Origin: Actinomycetales bacterium
Lineage (GTDB): Bacteria; Actinomycetota; Actinomycetes; Actinomycetales; Microbacteriaceae
Direction of reading: 5' to 3'
Length of the DNA: 51,734 nucleotides
NCBI GenBank assembly: GCA_028868975.1
Contig: JAGWTM010000003.1
Span: 1-51,734, forward strand
Shown here one piece after another: positions 1 through 12,414 of the stretch (positions are counted from its first letter, which is position 1; every line of letters begins with the position of its first letter). The notes below the pieces were generated by a model, which searched no databases, was not told the DNA's origin, and saw only the letters and a list, made by a program, of their open reading frames with translations. The position numbers and the translations under genes were made by a program.

Positions 1-996
1 CTTCCTCGTCAATTTCAAAAAGTTCAAGACAAAGCGCTGCTCAATGCCATCGAGGCGGGGTTGGAATTAGTCGAGGCTGAACTCGCGATTGCGGTTACCA
101 ACAGCGACCAGATTGTCGACGCGGCATCGCGCCACCTGCTAGAGGCTGGCGGCAAGCGCGTCCGCCCAGTTTTGGTGCTATTGACTGCTCAACTCGGTGA
201 TGCCTCGCGAGAAGAAGTCATCAAGGCGGCCGTGGTCAGTGAACTGACTCACCTCGCGACTCTGTATCACGATGACGTCATGGATGATGCGCCGACTCGA
301 CGCGGGGTTCCGACCGCTCAAAAGATTTACGGCAACTCGGTTGCGATTCTCGCCGGTGATGTCTTGCTAGCCCGAGCATCACAGATCGGAGTCGACCTCG
401 GTGCCGAGTCGTTGAAGCTTCAGGCCGAGACGTTTGAACGGCTCTGCATCGGTCAGTTGCACGAAACGGTAGGACCGCAGGGTGATGAGGATCACCTCGC
501 GCACTACATCCAGGTGATGGCTGATAAGACGGGCTCTCTGCTTGCCTCGAGCGCGCTAATGGGAGTGATTCACTCGGGTGCGCCGGTCGAATATCGCGAA
601 CCAATTTCGCAGTTTGCTGAACGCATCGGCATCGCGTTTCAGCTAATCGATGACGTCATCGACATCAGTGCAGCCGGCCCATCGGGCAAAACTCCGGGCA
701 CCGACCTCCGCGCTGGCGTACCAACTCTGCCAACTTTGCTGTTGCAGAAAGCAGCGGATGCCGGTGATGCTGAGGCCGCCGATTTGCTGCAGTTCATCTC
801 GTCTGGGCTAGAGGAAGACGACAAGCTGGAGGAGGCCTTACGACGCCTTCGGCAACACCCGGTCGCCGCAGCAGCAGAAGCCGAGGCAAAGCGCTGGGCG
901 GCCAGTGCTGTGGAGGCTATTTCGGTGCTTCCTGATTCATCGGTCAAACGTGCTCTAGAGCAGTTTGCCGATGCAGTCGTGAACCGCGACAATTAA
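1..996 (+). CDS. Polyprenyl diphosphate synthase, 5'-truncated by the window edge
   Basis: Frame is open to base 1. DDxxD-type motifs 'YHDDVMDD' and 'LIDDVID' are present, plus 'GGKRVRP'. Confidence 0.93.
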   Translation, partial: LPRQFQKVQDKALLNAIEAGLELVEAELAIAVTNSDQIVDAASRHLLEAGGKRVRPVLVLLTAQLGDASREEVIKAAVVSELTHLATLYHDDVMDDAPTRRGVPTAQKIYGNSVAILAGDVLLARASQIGVDLGAESLKLQAETFERLCIGQLHETVGPQGDEDHLAHYIQVMADKTGSLLASSALMGVIHSGAPVEYREPISQFAERIGIAFQLIDDVIDISAAGPSGKTPGTDLRAGVPTLPTLLLQKAADAGDAEAADLLQFISSGLEEDDKLEEALRRLRQHPVAAAAEAEAKRWAASAVEAISVLPDSSVKRALEQFADAVVNRDN

Positions 997-1029
997 GAAC
1001 TTCAACTCAATTTGAGAGAGGAAGCGCGC

Positions 1030-3138
1030 GTGTCAAACACCGTTCACCTGAAGTCGGATGGCGTCTCGCTAATCATCGACACCTCGGCCGGCACTCCGGT
1101 AATCATCCACTGGGGGCGCGCTGTATCAGACGCTCAGCTCGACATCACATCGCAGCTTGAACCGACTCCGCACTGCGACTTCGATGAGCCTCAGCTGATC
1201 GGAATCTGGCGTGAAAATGCTCGGGGCTTTATTGGTGAACCAGCCCTTCGAGGTTCGCGCCTGGCCAGAGAGTGGTCGCACAAGTTCGATCTTCGTTCGA
1301 CCGAGGTCTCCGGTCAGAAGGCAACCTTCGTTTCGGTCGATGCCGAAGCTGAGCTGGAGGTCGTTGCCAAGTTTGAACTGACTGATCAGGGTGTACTCAA
1401 GGTCTCGCAATCGGTCACAAATCTCGGCCTAACCGAGTTCAACGTAGAAGCGCTCACGGCTTTTTTGCCCGTTCCCGATTACACCAAAGAGGTCCTCGAT
1501 TTTCACGGTCGATGGATGCGCGAACGTCAACCACAGCGCCAACCAATTCATGTTGGGCAGTGGGTGCGCGAGGGTCGCGAAGGTCGAACCGGACATGATT
1601 TCACCCTGATTCAATTCGCTCTGGCCGAAGGCGCGACATACGAACGCGGAGAGGCTTGGGGGCTCAGCTTGGCCTGGTCTGGCAATAACCGTCAGCTGGT
1701 CGAGCGCACTGCCATCGGTCGAACCTTCATGGCTGCCAACGAACTGCTTTTGCCGGGCGAGGTGGTTCTTGCCAGCGGCGAGACCTACCAGGCGCCAACT
1801 GTGGTCGCGGTCTACTCGGCCGCGGGTATCGACGGTGCCAGTGACCGCTTGCACCGCATGGTTCGCGCTCGCGCAACGCATCCGACCAATATTCGACCCA
1901 GACCGATCACCTTGAACGTCTGGGAGGCCGTGTATTTCGACCACAATTACGACAAGCTTGCCGAGTTGGCCGAAGCGGCAGCCAAGATTGGCGTCGAGCG
2001 ATTTGTGCTCGACGATGGCTGGTTCGGCGCCCGCCGTGACGATCGCGCGGGTTTGGGCGACTGGGTTGTCAGCGCCGATGTTTGGCCCGAGGGGCTAGGC
2101 AAGCTGGTCGATAAGGTCAAGTCAGAGGGCATGGAATTTGGTCTTTGGTTTGAAGGCGAGATGGTCAATGCCGACAGCGACCTGTTCCGCGCTCACCCGG
2201 ATTGGATCTTGCACTCCGGTGGTCGCATTCCGCCCGAGTTCCGCACTCAATTGGTGCTCGACTTGGCTCATCCCGGCGCCTACCAGCACGTATTTGATCA
2301 GGTGGATGCGATCCTCAGCAGCTACGACATCGCATACATCAAGTGGGATCACAATCGTGTTTTGACCGAGGCTTCTCACCTGGGGCAGGCCGCGGTGCGA
2401 AAGCAAGTGCTTGCGATCTATCGCATGTTTGACGAACTCAAAGCGGCTCACCCGGGTCTCGAGATTGAAAGTTGCGCCTCGGGCGGTGGCCGAATCGACC
2501 TAGGCATGATCGAGCACGCAGACCGTTTTTGGACCAGTGACAATAACGATGCTCTCGAGCGCCAGAGCATCAACCGCTACACCTCAATCGTCATCCCGCC
2601 CGAATTGCTCGGCACCCACATTGGCCCGACCAAGGCGCACTCAACCGGCCGCACTCACTCCCACACCTTCCGCGCGATCACAGCGCTATGGGGTCACGCG
2701 GGTCTCGAGTGGGACCTCACCGAGGCGAGCGAGGATGAGCTCGCGCTGCTAAAGAGTTGGGCCGATTACTACAAGGCCAACCGCCACCTTTTGCACAGTG
2801 GCCGCACAGTTCGAGGTGACCAAACCGAAACCGAATCGCAAACCTACGGTGTGGTTGCCCGCGACGGCTCCCAAGCGATTTACATGTATGCGGCTCTGCG
2901 ACCCAGCGAATTCAGTCGTCCGGCTAACATTCGGTTGACCGGTCTTGACGCCGAAGCTACCTACGAGGTGAAGCTGGTTGAACCGGCGGGTGCTGCGAAT
3001 GCCATGCAAATGCTGCCACCGAAGTGGTACTCGGGTGTTCGACTTTCGGGTGGGTTGCTCGCCTCGCTGGGTTTGCGAGCTCCTGTGCTTCGTCCTGAGC
3101 AGGCAATTCTGATCGAGGCAAAGCGCATAATCGAATAG
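1030..3138 (+). CDS. Alpha-galactosidase (GH36-like)
   Basis: 'ERFVLDDGWFGARRDD', 'YIKWDHNR' and 'ESCASGGGRIDLGM' match GH36 active-site motifs. GTG at 1030 is preceded by GAGAGG; the ORF track starts at 1012. Confidence 0.9.
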   Translation: MSNTVHLKSDGVSLIIDTSAGTPVIIHWGRAVSDAQLDITSQLEPTPHCDFDEPQLIGIWRENARGFIGEPALRGSRLAREWSHKFDLRSTEVSGQKATFVSVDAEAELEVVAKFELTDQGVLKVSQSVTNLGLTEFNVEALTAFLPVPDYTKEVLDFHGRWMRERQPQRQPIHVGQWVREGREGRTGHDFTLIQFALAEGATYERGEAWGLSLAWSGNNRQLVERTAIGRTFMAANELLLPGEVVLASGETYQAPTVVAVYSAAGIDGASDRLHRMVRARATHPTNIRPRPITLNVWEAVYFDHNYDKLAELAEAAAKIGVERFVLDDGWFGARRDDRAGLGDWVVSADVWPEGLGKLVDKVKSEGMEFGLWFEGEMVNADSDLFRAHPDWILHSGGRIPPEFRTQLVLDLAHPGAYQHVFDQVDAILSSYDIAYIKWDHNRVLTEASHLGQAAVRKQVLAIYRMFDELKAAHPGLEIESCASGGGRIDLGMIEHADRFWTSDNNDALERQSINRYTSIVIPPELLGTHIGPTKAHSTGRTHSHTFRAITALWGHAGLEWDLTEASEDELALLKSWADYYKANRHLLHSGRTVRGDQTETESQTYGVVARDGSQAIYMYAALRPSEFSRPANIRLTGLDAEATYEVKLVEPAGAANAMQMLPPKWYSGVRLSGGLLASLGLRAPVLRPEQAILIEAKRIIE

Positions 3139-4388
3139 TGATTTCTGCAGCGCGGTCGAGTACCGTTCAAAAAGCCCTGTTTGCCATTTTCTTCTCGCAG
3201 GGATTTTTGTTCACCTCGATCATTCCGCGCATTCCAGAATTCATCGAGCGCATCCACGTGGATTTTGCTCAGTGGGGACTGATCACGGGTTTTGCCGGAC
3301 TCGGGTCGCTCCTAGGACTAACTCAGACCACACGTCTGGTTGCGCGTTTCGGCACTCGAAAACTCAATCGACTCACCGCGCTCCTGCTGGCTGCGGTGAC
3401 TTTGACGTTCCCCTACATTCACAGCGGTTGGCTTTGGTTCGTGGCCAACTTCGCCTATGGACTCATCGGTTCGGTTTTCAACATTTCGCTGAATGCGCAA
3501 GCCGTTGCCGTTCAAAAGTTAGTAAATCGCGTCATCCTCGGGCGCTATCACGCTGCCTGGGCCATCGGCGCCGCCAGTTCAGCTGCGTTGAGTGGGCTGT
3601 TTGCTGGCTTCATGCCGCTCGAACTGCACTACCTGATTGTGCCGGTGGCCGTCGCCGCCACTCTGCTCATCGCCGGTCGCAACCTGCTGTTCCCGGCGGA
3701 GGAGGCCTCGGTCGAAACCAAGGTTCACTCGAAACGCATACCGTTCTTTAAATCACCAAAGTATGTGTGGCTGCTAACCGCGGGACTCTTCGCCGGAATG
3801 TTCCCGGAACTTGTAATGATGGATTGGTCAGCCGTCTTCGCGAAGACCACCCTGCACGTCGACCCGACTCTGGGCGCCGTGCCATACACGGTCTTCACCG
3901 CGGCAATGATTGTCGGGCGTCTCAGCATTGGTCGATTGACCAAAGCTTTTCACTTCAGCGATCTTTCGAAGTGGGGCGGAATTATCGGATCTGCGGCCAT
4001 GCTTGCGGGCCTGTTGATTGGCCCACCTATCGCCGAACATCAACCGGTGCTCGCACTGATTGTGACTAGTTCGTTTTGGGCGGTTGCCGGTCTCGGTGTT
4101 GCACCGATGGTGCCGTCGTTCCTGAGCGCTGGCGGTCACGTCAAGGGCATGAATACAGCTGCGGTGCTGTCACGCATGAGTCTGACCAACTCGATAATCG
4201 TGATGCTCGCGAAGTATGTCATGGGTGCGCTCGCCCAAGGGGTTGGCCTGGGAATCGCGCTGATCTTTCCGATCGCATCATTCTTCTGTGCCGGGTTGCT
4301 GGCAGGTGAAGTTGCTAAACGAGCCAAACGAAAGGATGCGCTTGCGAATGCCTTCCCGCCAACCGGTCCGATGGCGGTTGTTGACTAG
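3138..4388 (+). CDS. MFS transporter
   Basis: About 12 hydrophobic segments. GTG start overlaps the TAG of the alpha-galactosidase, suggesting translational coupling. Confidence 0.8.
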   Translation: MISAARSSTVQKALFAIFFSQGFLFTSIIPRIPEFIERIHVDFAQWGLITGFAGLGSLLGLTQTTRLVARFGTRKLNRLTALLLAAVTLTFPYIHSGWLWFVANFAYGLIGSVFNISLNAQAVAVQKLVNRVILGRYHAAWAIGAASSAALSGLFAGFMPLELHYLIVPVAVAATLLIAGRNLLFPAEEASVETKVHSKRIPFFKSPKYVWLLTAGLFAGMFPELVMMDWSAVFAKTTLHVDPTLGAVPYTVFTAAMIVGRLSIGRLTKAFHFSDLSKWGGIIGSAAMLAGLLIGPPIAEHQPVLALIVTSSFWAVAGLGVAPMVPSFLSAGGHVKGMNTAAVLSRMSLTNSIIVMLAKYVMGALAQGVGLGIALIFPIASFFCAGLLAGEVAKRAKRKDALANAFPPTGPMAVVD

Positions 4389-4873
4389 CGGTAATTAGTG
4401 AACTGAAGGTCGATTTCGAGATCTTTGCCTTTGAGCAGCGCGATCACGTCCTGCAGGTCGTCGCGGCTCTTCGAGCTGACGCGAAGTTCGTCACCCTGAA
4501 TTTGAGCCTTGACACTCTTCGGGCCTTCGTCGCGAATGATCTTCGAGATCTTTTTAGCCTGGTCCTGCTCGATTCCCTGCTTCAGGGTCGCTTCAATCTT
4601 GTAATCCTTGCCGGACGCGTATGGCTTGCCGGCGTCGAGGCTTTTCAACGAGATGCCGCGCTTGACCAGCTTTGACTGGAACACATCCAGCACAGCCTTG
4701 ACTCGATCTTCTGAGTTGGCGGTCATCAGGATCTTCTCGCCAGACCACTCGACCGATGCGCCAACGCCCTTGAAGTCGTAGCGAGATTCGATCTCTTTTT
4801 GAGCCTGGGTGAGGGCGTTAGACGCCTCCATTTTGTCTACTTTGCTAACGATGTCGAATGATGAATCAGCCAT
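4385..4873 (-). CDS. YajQ family nucleotide-binding protein
   Basis: '[36 protein letters not shown]' is the typical YajQ N-terminus. ATG at 4873 is preferred over the longer ORF. Confidence 0.93.
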   Translation of the reverse strand: MADSSFDIVSKVDKMEASNALTQAQKEIESRYDFKGVGASVEWSGEKILMTANSEDRVKAVLDVFQSKLVKRGISLKSLDAGKPYASGKDYKIEATLKQGIEQDQAKKISKIIRDEGPKSVKAQIQGDELRVSSKSRDDLQDVIALLKGKDLEIDLQFTNYR

Positions 4874-4883
4874 GGCAAAGAGT

Positions 4884-5918
4884 CTAACGCGCGCCCGCGG
4901 CGGGTCGAGCGGTGCTCGAGCGCACGACCAAGTGCACCGGCCACTCAAGATCTTCGGTGACGTTGACGTGCTCTTCGAGTCGCGGGTCCTCTAGTAGCTC
5001 GAGAAGACGTTTGGCGCTTGCGATGCCCTGCTGACGGACCTGCTGGTCAATTGTGCTGAGCTCAAAGAAGGCTGACATGTCGTGATTGTCGATGCCGATG
5101 ACCGAGATGTCTTCGGGAACGCGAAGACCTAAATCTTTGGCGGCCATGATGGCGCCGAAGGCCATTTCGTCGCAGGCGCAGAAGATGGCCGTTGGTGCGT
5201 CTCGAGGGTCGCCGAGAAGCTGCTTTGCCTCGTAATAGCCACTCTGAATCGTGTAGTCGCCGTAGGCAACCCACTGCGTCTTTGAACTGAGACCAGCCGT
5301 GTGCAGAGCCTCAACGTAGCCGTTTTTGCGAAGGTCGTGCTGGCGGAATTCTCGGTCCGAGCCTTCAGTGCCACCGATGAAAGCGATACGGCGGTGACCG
5401 AGCGCAATCAGGTGCTCAGTTGCCAGGCGTGCGGCTTTAGTGTCATCCATCACAAAGGTGCGGGCGCCCTCGAGTTTTCCACCCACGCCAACGATTGGCT
5501 TGCCCATTCGAGTCAGCTGCTCGAGCTCCGACTGTGATGGAGCAACTGCGGCGGTGAACACCGCATCCACTCGCTTGCGCAGCAGAAGGTCATTGAAGAT
5601 CTTGTCGCGCTGGCCCTGGCCGCCACTGAGGTTGTAAAGCGTCAGGTCGTAGCCGGCCTCAATCAGAGTCGTTTCAACCGCTTCCAGAATTGTTGAAAAA
5701 AACCAGCGGTCGATGTAAGGCATTACAACGCCGATGTTGCGATTGCGACCCGTTGCCAGGGTGTATGCGGTGTGCGACGCCACGTAGCCCAACTCGGCGG
5801 CTGCCGCCTCGACTCGAGCTCGCGCTTTTGCAGAAACGTGCTCCTTGCCGCTCAGTGCGCGTGAAACAGTTGCAGTCGAAACGCCTGCAAGTCTTGCAAC
5901 ATCTTCAATTCCGGCCAT
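4884..5918 (-). CDS. LacI family transcriptional regulator
   Basis: N-terminal HTH '[27 protein letters not shown]' followed by a periplasmic-binding-like sensor domain. Confidence 0.93.
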   Translation of the reverse strand: MAGIEDVARLAGVSTATVSRALSGKEHVSAKARARVEAAAAELGYVASHTAYTLATGRNRNIGVVMPYIDRWFFSTILEAVETTLIEAGYDLTLYNLSGGQGQRDKIFNDLLLRKRVDAVFTAAVAPSQSELEQLTRMGKPIVGVGGKLEGARTFVMDDTKAARLATEHLIALGHRRIAFIGGTEGSDREFRQHDLRKNGYVEALHTAGLSSKTQWVAYGDYTIQSGYYEAKQLLGDPRDAPTAIFCACDEMAFGAIMAAKDLGLRVPEDISVIGIDNHDMSAFFELSTIDQQVRQQGIASAKRLLELLEDPRLEEHVNVTEDLEWPVHLVVRSSTARPAAGAR

Positions 5919-5944
5919 GATTTCCTGTAATTTTCTGCAAAAAC

Positions 5945-5958
5945 TGTAAGGGTTTACA
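5945..5958. promoter_or_regulatory. LacI-type operator TGTAAGGGTTTACA
   Basis: Near-palindrome 27 bp upstream of the lacI start. Similar to the sites at 24252, 24413 and 28553. Confidence 0.6.
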
Positions 5959-6068
5959 ACTTACCCCGCTTTTTGCACTGGAACAACGGCCGATACCAAA
6001 GGGTTAACCGGCCAGCGATTTTCGACTAAACTGTTCCGAGTGCCAGAATGCCTTGCGTTCGACACAAT

Positions 6069-6150
6069 GGCTAGTTACCCAAGCGGCCAAAGGGATCTGA
6101 CTGTAAATCAGCCGGCTCAGCCTTCGGGGGTTCGAATCCCTCACTAGCCA
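6069..6150 (+). tRNA. tRNA-Tyr (GTA)
   Basis: Acceptor GGCTAGT/ACTAGCC, anticodon loop ctGTAaa, long variable arm, T-loop ggTTCGAAtcc. Confidence 0.95.
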
Positions 6151-6153
6151 CGA

Positions 6154-6182
6154 AAACCCACCTCTCCACAGGTGGGTTTTTG
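6154..6182 (+). terminator. Rho-independent terminator after tRNA-Tyr
   Basis: AAAACCCACCT ctccac AGGTGGGTTTTT. Confidence 0.85.
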
Positions 6183-6251
6183 CTTAACCTGCCGTAATCT
6201 TTCGCGGGCAAAACATTGGTTTCGCTAACCTCACCGAGGAAAGGTTTCTCA

Positions 6252-7166
6252 ATGAACAAGCTCAAATTTGCCTCGGTCGTCGCGCTGTTTTCTCTAGCTG
6301 CGACCGCCCTCACCGGCTGTGCCCAGTCCCCAAGCTCAAACGCCGCGCCTACCGCTAGCGCATCAAGCAAAGTGGACGCCAAGGCAGCGGCTCTGCTCCC
6401 TGAGAAATACAAGAAAACTGGTTTGACCGCTGGCTCCGAAATTCCTTACGCACCGATGGAATTCTTTGACGAAAACAACCAGCCGATCGGTTTCGAGGTT
6501 GACCTGATCGCTGCCGTCAGCGAAAAACTAGGTGTTCCGATTGCATTCCAGGAACAGTCCTTCGATGCATTGATTCCGGCACTTCAGTCGGGCAAACACG
6601 ATCTTGCTGTGTCCTCGATGAGCGACACCGTCGAGCGGCAGAAAGTGCTTGACTTTGTTGACTACTTCAACGGTGGCGCAAGCCTGATTGTCAATAAGGG
6701 CAATACCGATGGCGTGACCGGTCTAGCTTCACTGTGTGGCAAGCCAGTTGCTGCGGAGGCTGCGAGCTGGGAGGTCGATGTCCTGGCAAGTGCCGCAAAG
6801 GACTGCGTCGCGGCAGGAAAGCCTGAGATCGTGACGAAAGTGTTCCCTAGTAACGTCGCTGCGCAATCGGCCCTCCGTGCCGGCAACGTCGCTGCGTATC
6901 TAAGTGACTCGCAGGCTGCTGCCTACACCGCGAAGGTTGCTGGAGGCGGAAAGTACTTTGACCTCGTCGTCGACCCGGCCAATCCAAACGGCTACGAGTC
7001 TGGACTGATTGGTGTCGGTATCTTGAAGGCCAACACCGGCCTGCGCGACGCGGTTGCTGCGGCCCTGCAGTCAATCTTCGATGATGGCACCTACCAGCGC
7101 CTCCTCACCAAATGGAACCTGAACTCGTTCGCGGTCGCTAGCCCATCCATCAACGGAACCAAGTGA
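6252..7166 (+). CDS. ABC transporter substrate-binding lipoprotein, family 3 (amino acid type)
   Basis: Signal peptide with lipobox 'LTGCAQ'; 'PYAPMEFFDENNQPIGFEVDLIAAVSEKLG' typical of SBP_bac_3. ATG at 6252. Confidence 0.88.
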   Translation: MNKLKFASVVALFSLAATALTGCAQSPSSNAAPTASASSKVDAKAAALLPEKYKKTGLTAGSEIPYAPMEFFDENNQPIGFEVDLIAAVSEKLGVPIAFQEQSFDALIPALQSGKHDLAVSSMSDTVERQKVLDFVDYFNGGASLIVNKGNTDGVTGLASLCGKPVAAEAASWEVDVLASAAKDCVAAGKPEIVTKVFPSNVAAQSALRAGNVAAYLSDSQAAAYTAKVAGGGKYFDLVVDPANPNGYESGLIGVGILKANTGLRDAVAAALQSIFDDGTYQRLLTKWNLNSFAVASPSINGTK

Positions 7167-8044
7167 CTCAAACCAGATTTCACCTCATTGACGGCGGGCT
7201 CTCGACCGAGCTCACTCGATTAGGTGCCGACCTGTCCGGTGAGTTGTGGACCGGGAGGGTGTTGCTCGAGGATGCGAGCCTGGTTGAGCAGGCGCATCGA
7301 AACTTCGCTGAGGCGGGGGCGACCGTGGTGATCAGTTCGAGTTACCAGTTGAGTCGCCAAGGCTTTGAAGAGATCGGTCTGACTGCGAGCGATGCGCGAA
7401 CAGCCTTGCTCAACAGCGTCGCTGTTGCGCGCAGGGCGGTGGCCGGAACGCAGGCAAAGGTCGCGGCAAGTGTTGGCCCTTTCGGAGCGGTCTTGCATGA
7501 CGGCTCGGAATACCGTGGCGATTACGAGGTTGATCAGGCTTTTCTCGAGCACTTCCACGCCGAGCGTCTGGCAGTCCTGCTCGAAGCTGAACCAGACTAT
7601 TTAGCCGTCGAAACTATCCCGAATGTGGTTGAGGCGCGAGCGCTCGCCAAGGTGCTTAGCGAAGTGAAAATCCCTACCTGGGTCTCCTTTACCGCCGCCA
7701 CCGAGGCTGACCTTTGGTCGGGTGAACCAATCGCCGAAGCCGCGGCTGCAGTTGCCCAGCTCGAAAACCTGATCGCAATCGGAGTCAATTGCGTGGCTCC
7801 CGATTTAGTTACGGGACTCCTGCGAAACATCGGCACGGTGACTGACAGCCCAAAGATCGCATACCCGAACGGTGGACGTGTTTGGGATTCGGCGCTTGGT
7901 GAATGGAGTGGGCAGGCACCTAGGCCAGTGATCGAATACTTACCCGAATGGCTGGACGCCGGAGCCGCTTGGATTGGCGGTTGCTGTGAGACTAGTTCGA
8001 CCGACATCCACACGCTCGCCAGCGTCGCTCTGGGCGATGGGTAA
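7163..8044 (+). CDS. mmuM: Homocysteine S-methyltransferase
   Basis: 'DGGLSTELTRLGADL', 'IAIGVNCVAPD' and C-terminal Zn motif 'IGGCCETS'. GTG start overlaps the upstream TGA. Confidence 0.88.
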   Translation: MTQTRFHLIDGGLSTELTRLGADLSGELWTGRVLLEDASLVEQAHRNFAEAGATVVISSSYQLSRQGFEEIGLTASDARTALLNSVAVARRAVAGTQAKVAASVGPFGAVLHDGSEYRGDYEVDQAFLEHFHAERLAVLLEAEPDYLAVETIPNVVEARALAKVLSEVKIPTWVSFTAATEADLWSGEPIAEAAAAVAQLENLIAIGVNCVAPDLVTGLLRNIGTVTDSPKIAYPNGGRVWDSALGEWSGQAPRPVIEYLPEWLDAGAAWIGGCCETSSTDIHTLASVALGDG

Positions 8045-8076
8045 AGCTCGTCGAACTGCCCAAGAAGGTAGGCTGA

Positions 8077-10335
<2,259 letters not shown>

Positions 10336-10349
10336 CTCGCACGAAGTAG

Positions 10350-10376
10350 AAGGGATGCGCCGAGGCGCATCCCTTT
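10350..10376 (+). terminator. Rho-independent terminator after icd
   Basis: AAGGGATGCGCC ga GGCGCATCCCTTTT. Confidence 0.85.
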
Positions 10377-10499
10377 TGCTTTGCGCGTTCGTATCGCGGT
10401 CTGCGCACCCGGCGCTCTTGAAAATTACTTTGCCAAAACGAAATGCCGACGCAAACGCGCGTTCACGCTAGAGCGCTATTTTGCATCTGGAGGAATCGA

Positions 10500-11627
10500 A
10501 TGAAGCAACGGGTCATTATTGTCGGCGGTGGTGTTATCGGCACCATGCATGCCTGGCGGTGCATCGAGCGTGGTCTAGAGGTTGTGCATCTGGAAAGAGA
10601 TCCGATGCCGACGATGGCTTCGGTCCGCAATTTCGGGTTAGTTTGGGTAGGCGGGCGTCGGGCCGGCCATGAGCTAGAGGTAGCGTTACAGGCTCGTCAG
10701 CTTTGGGCTGATTTGGCACAGGCAAACCAGAAACTTAGTTTTCGCGCCAACGGGTCACTAACCATTGCCCGGACTTCTGAGGAACTCAAAGTACTGGAGC
10801 AGAGCATGGACCTGCCCGATGCTGACGCTCGAGGCTGGGAGCTGCTCTCTGCGTCGCAAGCGCGCAAGCTCAACCCAGCGCTTGACGGCGAATTTAGAGC
10901 AGCACTGCACTGCCGTTTGGATGCGGCCGTTGAACCAGGCAGCGTGCTCACCAGCATCCGAGACTACCTCTCGCTCACCGACGCATACACGTGGATGCCA
11001 AGCACCGATGTGCTTGAGGTCAAGGAGACCGCCGAAGGTGTTTCTGCTGTCGCTTCGGATGAGGCCATCATCCACGGCGATTTCGCGATTGTTTGCCCGG
11101 GAGCAGACCACACGGGGCTATTTGCCGGAGAGTTTGAAGCGGCGCCTCTGCGACGAGTGCGTCTGCAAATGTTCAGCACCATGCCACTCGGGGTAGATTT
11201 GACCACCTCGATTGCCGACGGTGATTCTTTGCGTTACTACCCCGCTTATGAGGTTCCAGCACTAGCTGAATTGCCGCCTCAGCATCCGGTTGCCGAGGCC
11301 GCCAAAATGCAACTGCTCATGGTTCAGCGAACCGACGGCAGCCTGACAATCGGAGACACTCACGAATACGATGAACCATTTGACTTTGCTCTTCGCGAGC
11401 CCGAGTATGACTATCTCATCCAAGTGGCGGAGGGAATCCTGGGCAGGCGTTTGCCGAAAGTAGCCCGGCGCTGGTCCGGTGTTTACTCTCAGCGAACCGA
11501 CGGCGCGGTGTGTGAACGGCAATTTGTGGGCAAGAGAATTGCGTTGGTTACCGGGCCCGGTGGCCGAGGCAATTCACTGGCACCGGCAATCGCCGAAAAC
11601 ACTCTCGATGATTGGGGCATCCTTTGA
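10500..11627 (+). CDS. FAD-dependent oxidoreductase, DAO superfamily (TIGR03364-like, aminophosphonate-associated)
   Basis: N-terminal 'VIIVGGGVIGTMHAWRCIERGLEVVHLERD' and C-terminal 'ALVTGPGGRGNSLAPAIAE'. ATG at 10500 with GGAGG upstream. The family call rests on motifs and on the adjacent PhnX-like HAD. Confidence 0.8.
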   Translation: MKQRVIIVGGGVIGTMHAWRCIERGLEVVHLERDPMPTMASVRNFGLVWVGGRRAGHELEVALQARQLWADLAQANQKLSFRANGSLTIARTSEELKVLEQSMDLPDADARGWELLSASQARKLNPALDGEFRAALHCRLDAAVEPGSVLTSIRDYLSLTDAYTWMPSTDVLEVKETAEGVSAVASDEAIIHGDFAIVCPGADHTGLFAGEFEAAPLRRVRLQMFSTMPLGVDLTTSIADGDSLRYYPAYEVPALAELPPQHPVAEAAKMQLLMVQRTDGSLTIGDTHEYDEPFDFALREPEYDYLIQVAEGILGRRLPKVARRWSGVYSQRTDGAVCERQFVGKRIALVTGPGGRGNSLAPAIAENTLDDWGIL

Positions 11628-12295
11628 TTCGTCTCATCGCTTTTGACGTCGCAGGCACTACCGTCTCAGACGGCGGGCTAGTTCTTCGAGCCTTTGAGCG
11701 CGCCTTTTCTGAAGTTGTGCCTAATCGCTGGGCAGCAGAATCCGAGCAGTTCCGGCAGTACGCCATAGCGACGATGGGTCAGTCGAAGATCGAGGTTTTT
11801 TCTTCGATGCTTGGCGATGCCGATGTCGCGGCAGAAGCAAACGTTGCATTCGAGTCGGCGTACCTTTCCTTGGTTCGCGCTGAAGGCATTTCTGAGATCC
11901 AAGGTGCTTCTGATGTCTTTGTGGAACTGAAATCCCGAGGACTGAAAATAGCGCTCACTACTGGATTTAGTCGTGCAACTCTTGACGCCATTCTTGAGTC
12001 GCTGGAATGGACAGAAATTATTGACGCTTCGGCGGTTCCGTCGGAGGCTGGCGCAGGTCGTCCTAATCCAGCCATGCTCGATTTTGTTTCACGGAAGCTT
12101 TCGATAAACCCTGACGAAGTAATTGTTTTGGGCGATACGCAGAGCGATATGCAAGCTGCTGTTCGATTTGGTGCGGCTGAGGTAATTGGTGTCTTGACAG
12201 GAACTCACAGCACCTCAGAGCTGATAGAGGCAGGTGCGAACACCGTGCTTGAGTCAGTTCGTAAGCTTCCTAACCATTTGTTCAATCAGCGTTAG
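11612..12295 (+). CDS. Phosphonatase-like HAD hydrolase (PhnX-like, TIGR03351-like)
   Basis: 'FDVAGTTVSDGG' (DxAGT), 'MGQSKIEVF', 'GAGRPNPAML' (Arg instead of Lys), 'LGDTQSDM'. Alternative TTG start at 11624 overlaps the upstream TGA. Confidence 0.85.
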   Translation: MGHPLIRLIAFDVAGTTVSDGGLVLRAFERAFSEVVPNRWAAESEQFRQYAIATMGQSKIEVFSSMLGDADVAAEANVAFESAYLSLVRAEGISEIQGASDVFVELKSRGLKIALTTGFSRATLDAILESLEWTEIIDASAVPSEAGAGRPNPAMLDFVSRKLSINPDEVIVLGDTQSDMQAAVRFGAAEVIGVLTGTHSTSELIEAGANTVLESVRKLPNHLFNQR

Positions 12296-12414
12296 TCATT
12301 CTTTCGGGTTTGGGTTCATAGCAATTTCCTAGTTAGTGACCTTCTGTTCTCTTTCGAAGTTTTCACTATTGGCGAGCCGAGATTTATCGGCCTCACCCAA
12401 TACAAGGAGAGTAA

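Noticed and set aside
278-992. Minus-strand ORFs inside the polyprenyl synthase (and many similar shadow ORFs elsewhere, e.g. 1429-1944, 10964-11206, 40991-41542)
   Set aside because: Fully antisense to strong coding regions, Ser/Arg-rich low-information translations, no RBS or family signal; typical shadow ORFs of GC-rich codon usage.
4874-4948. 25-aa N-terminal extension of YajQ
   Set aside because: It overlaps the LacI coding end; [13 protein letters not shown] is the conserved YajQ start.
10380-12414. Possible Pho-box half sites (GTTCA-type) upstream of the phosphonate genes
   Set aside because: Only isolated GTTCA half sites, no tandem 11-bp repeats as required for an actinobacterial PHO box.
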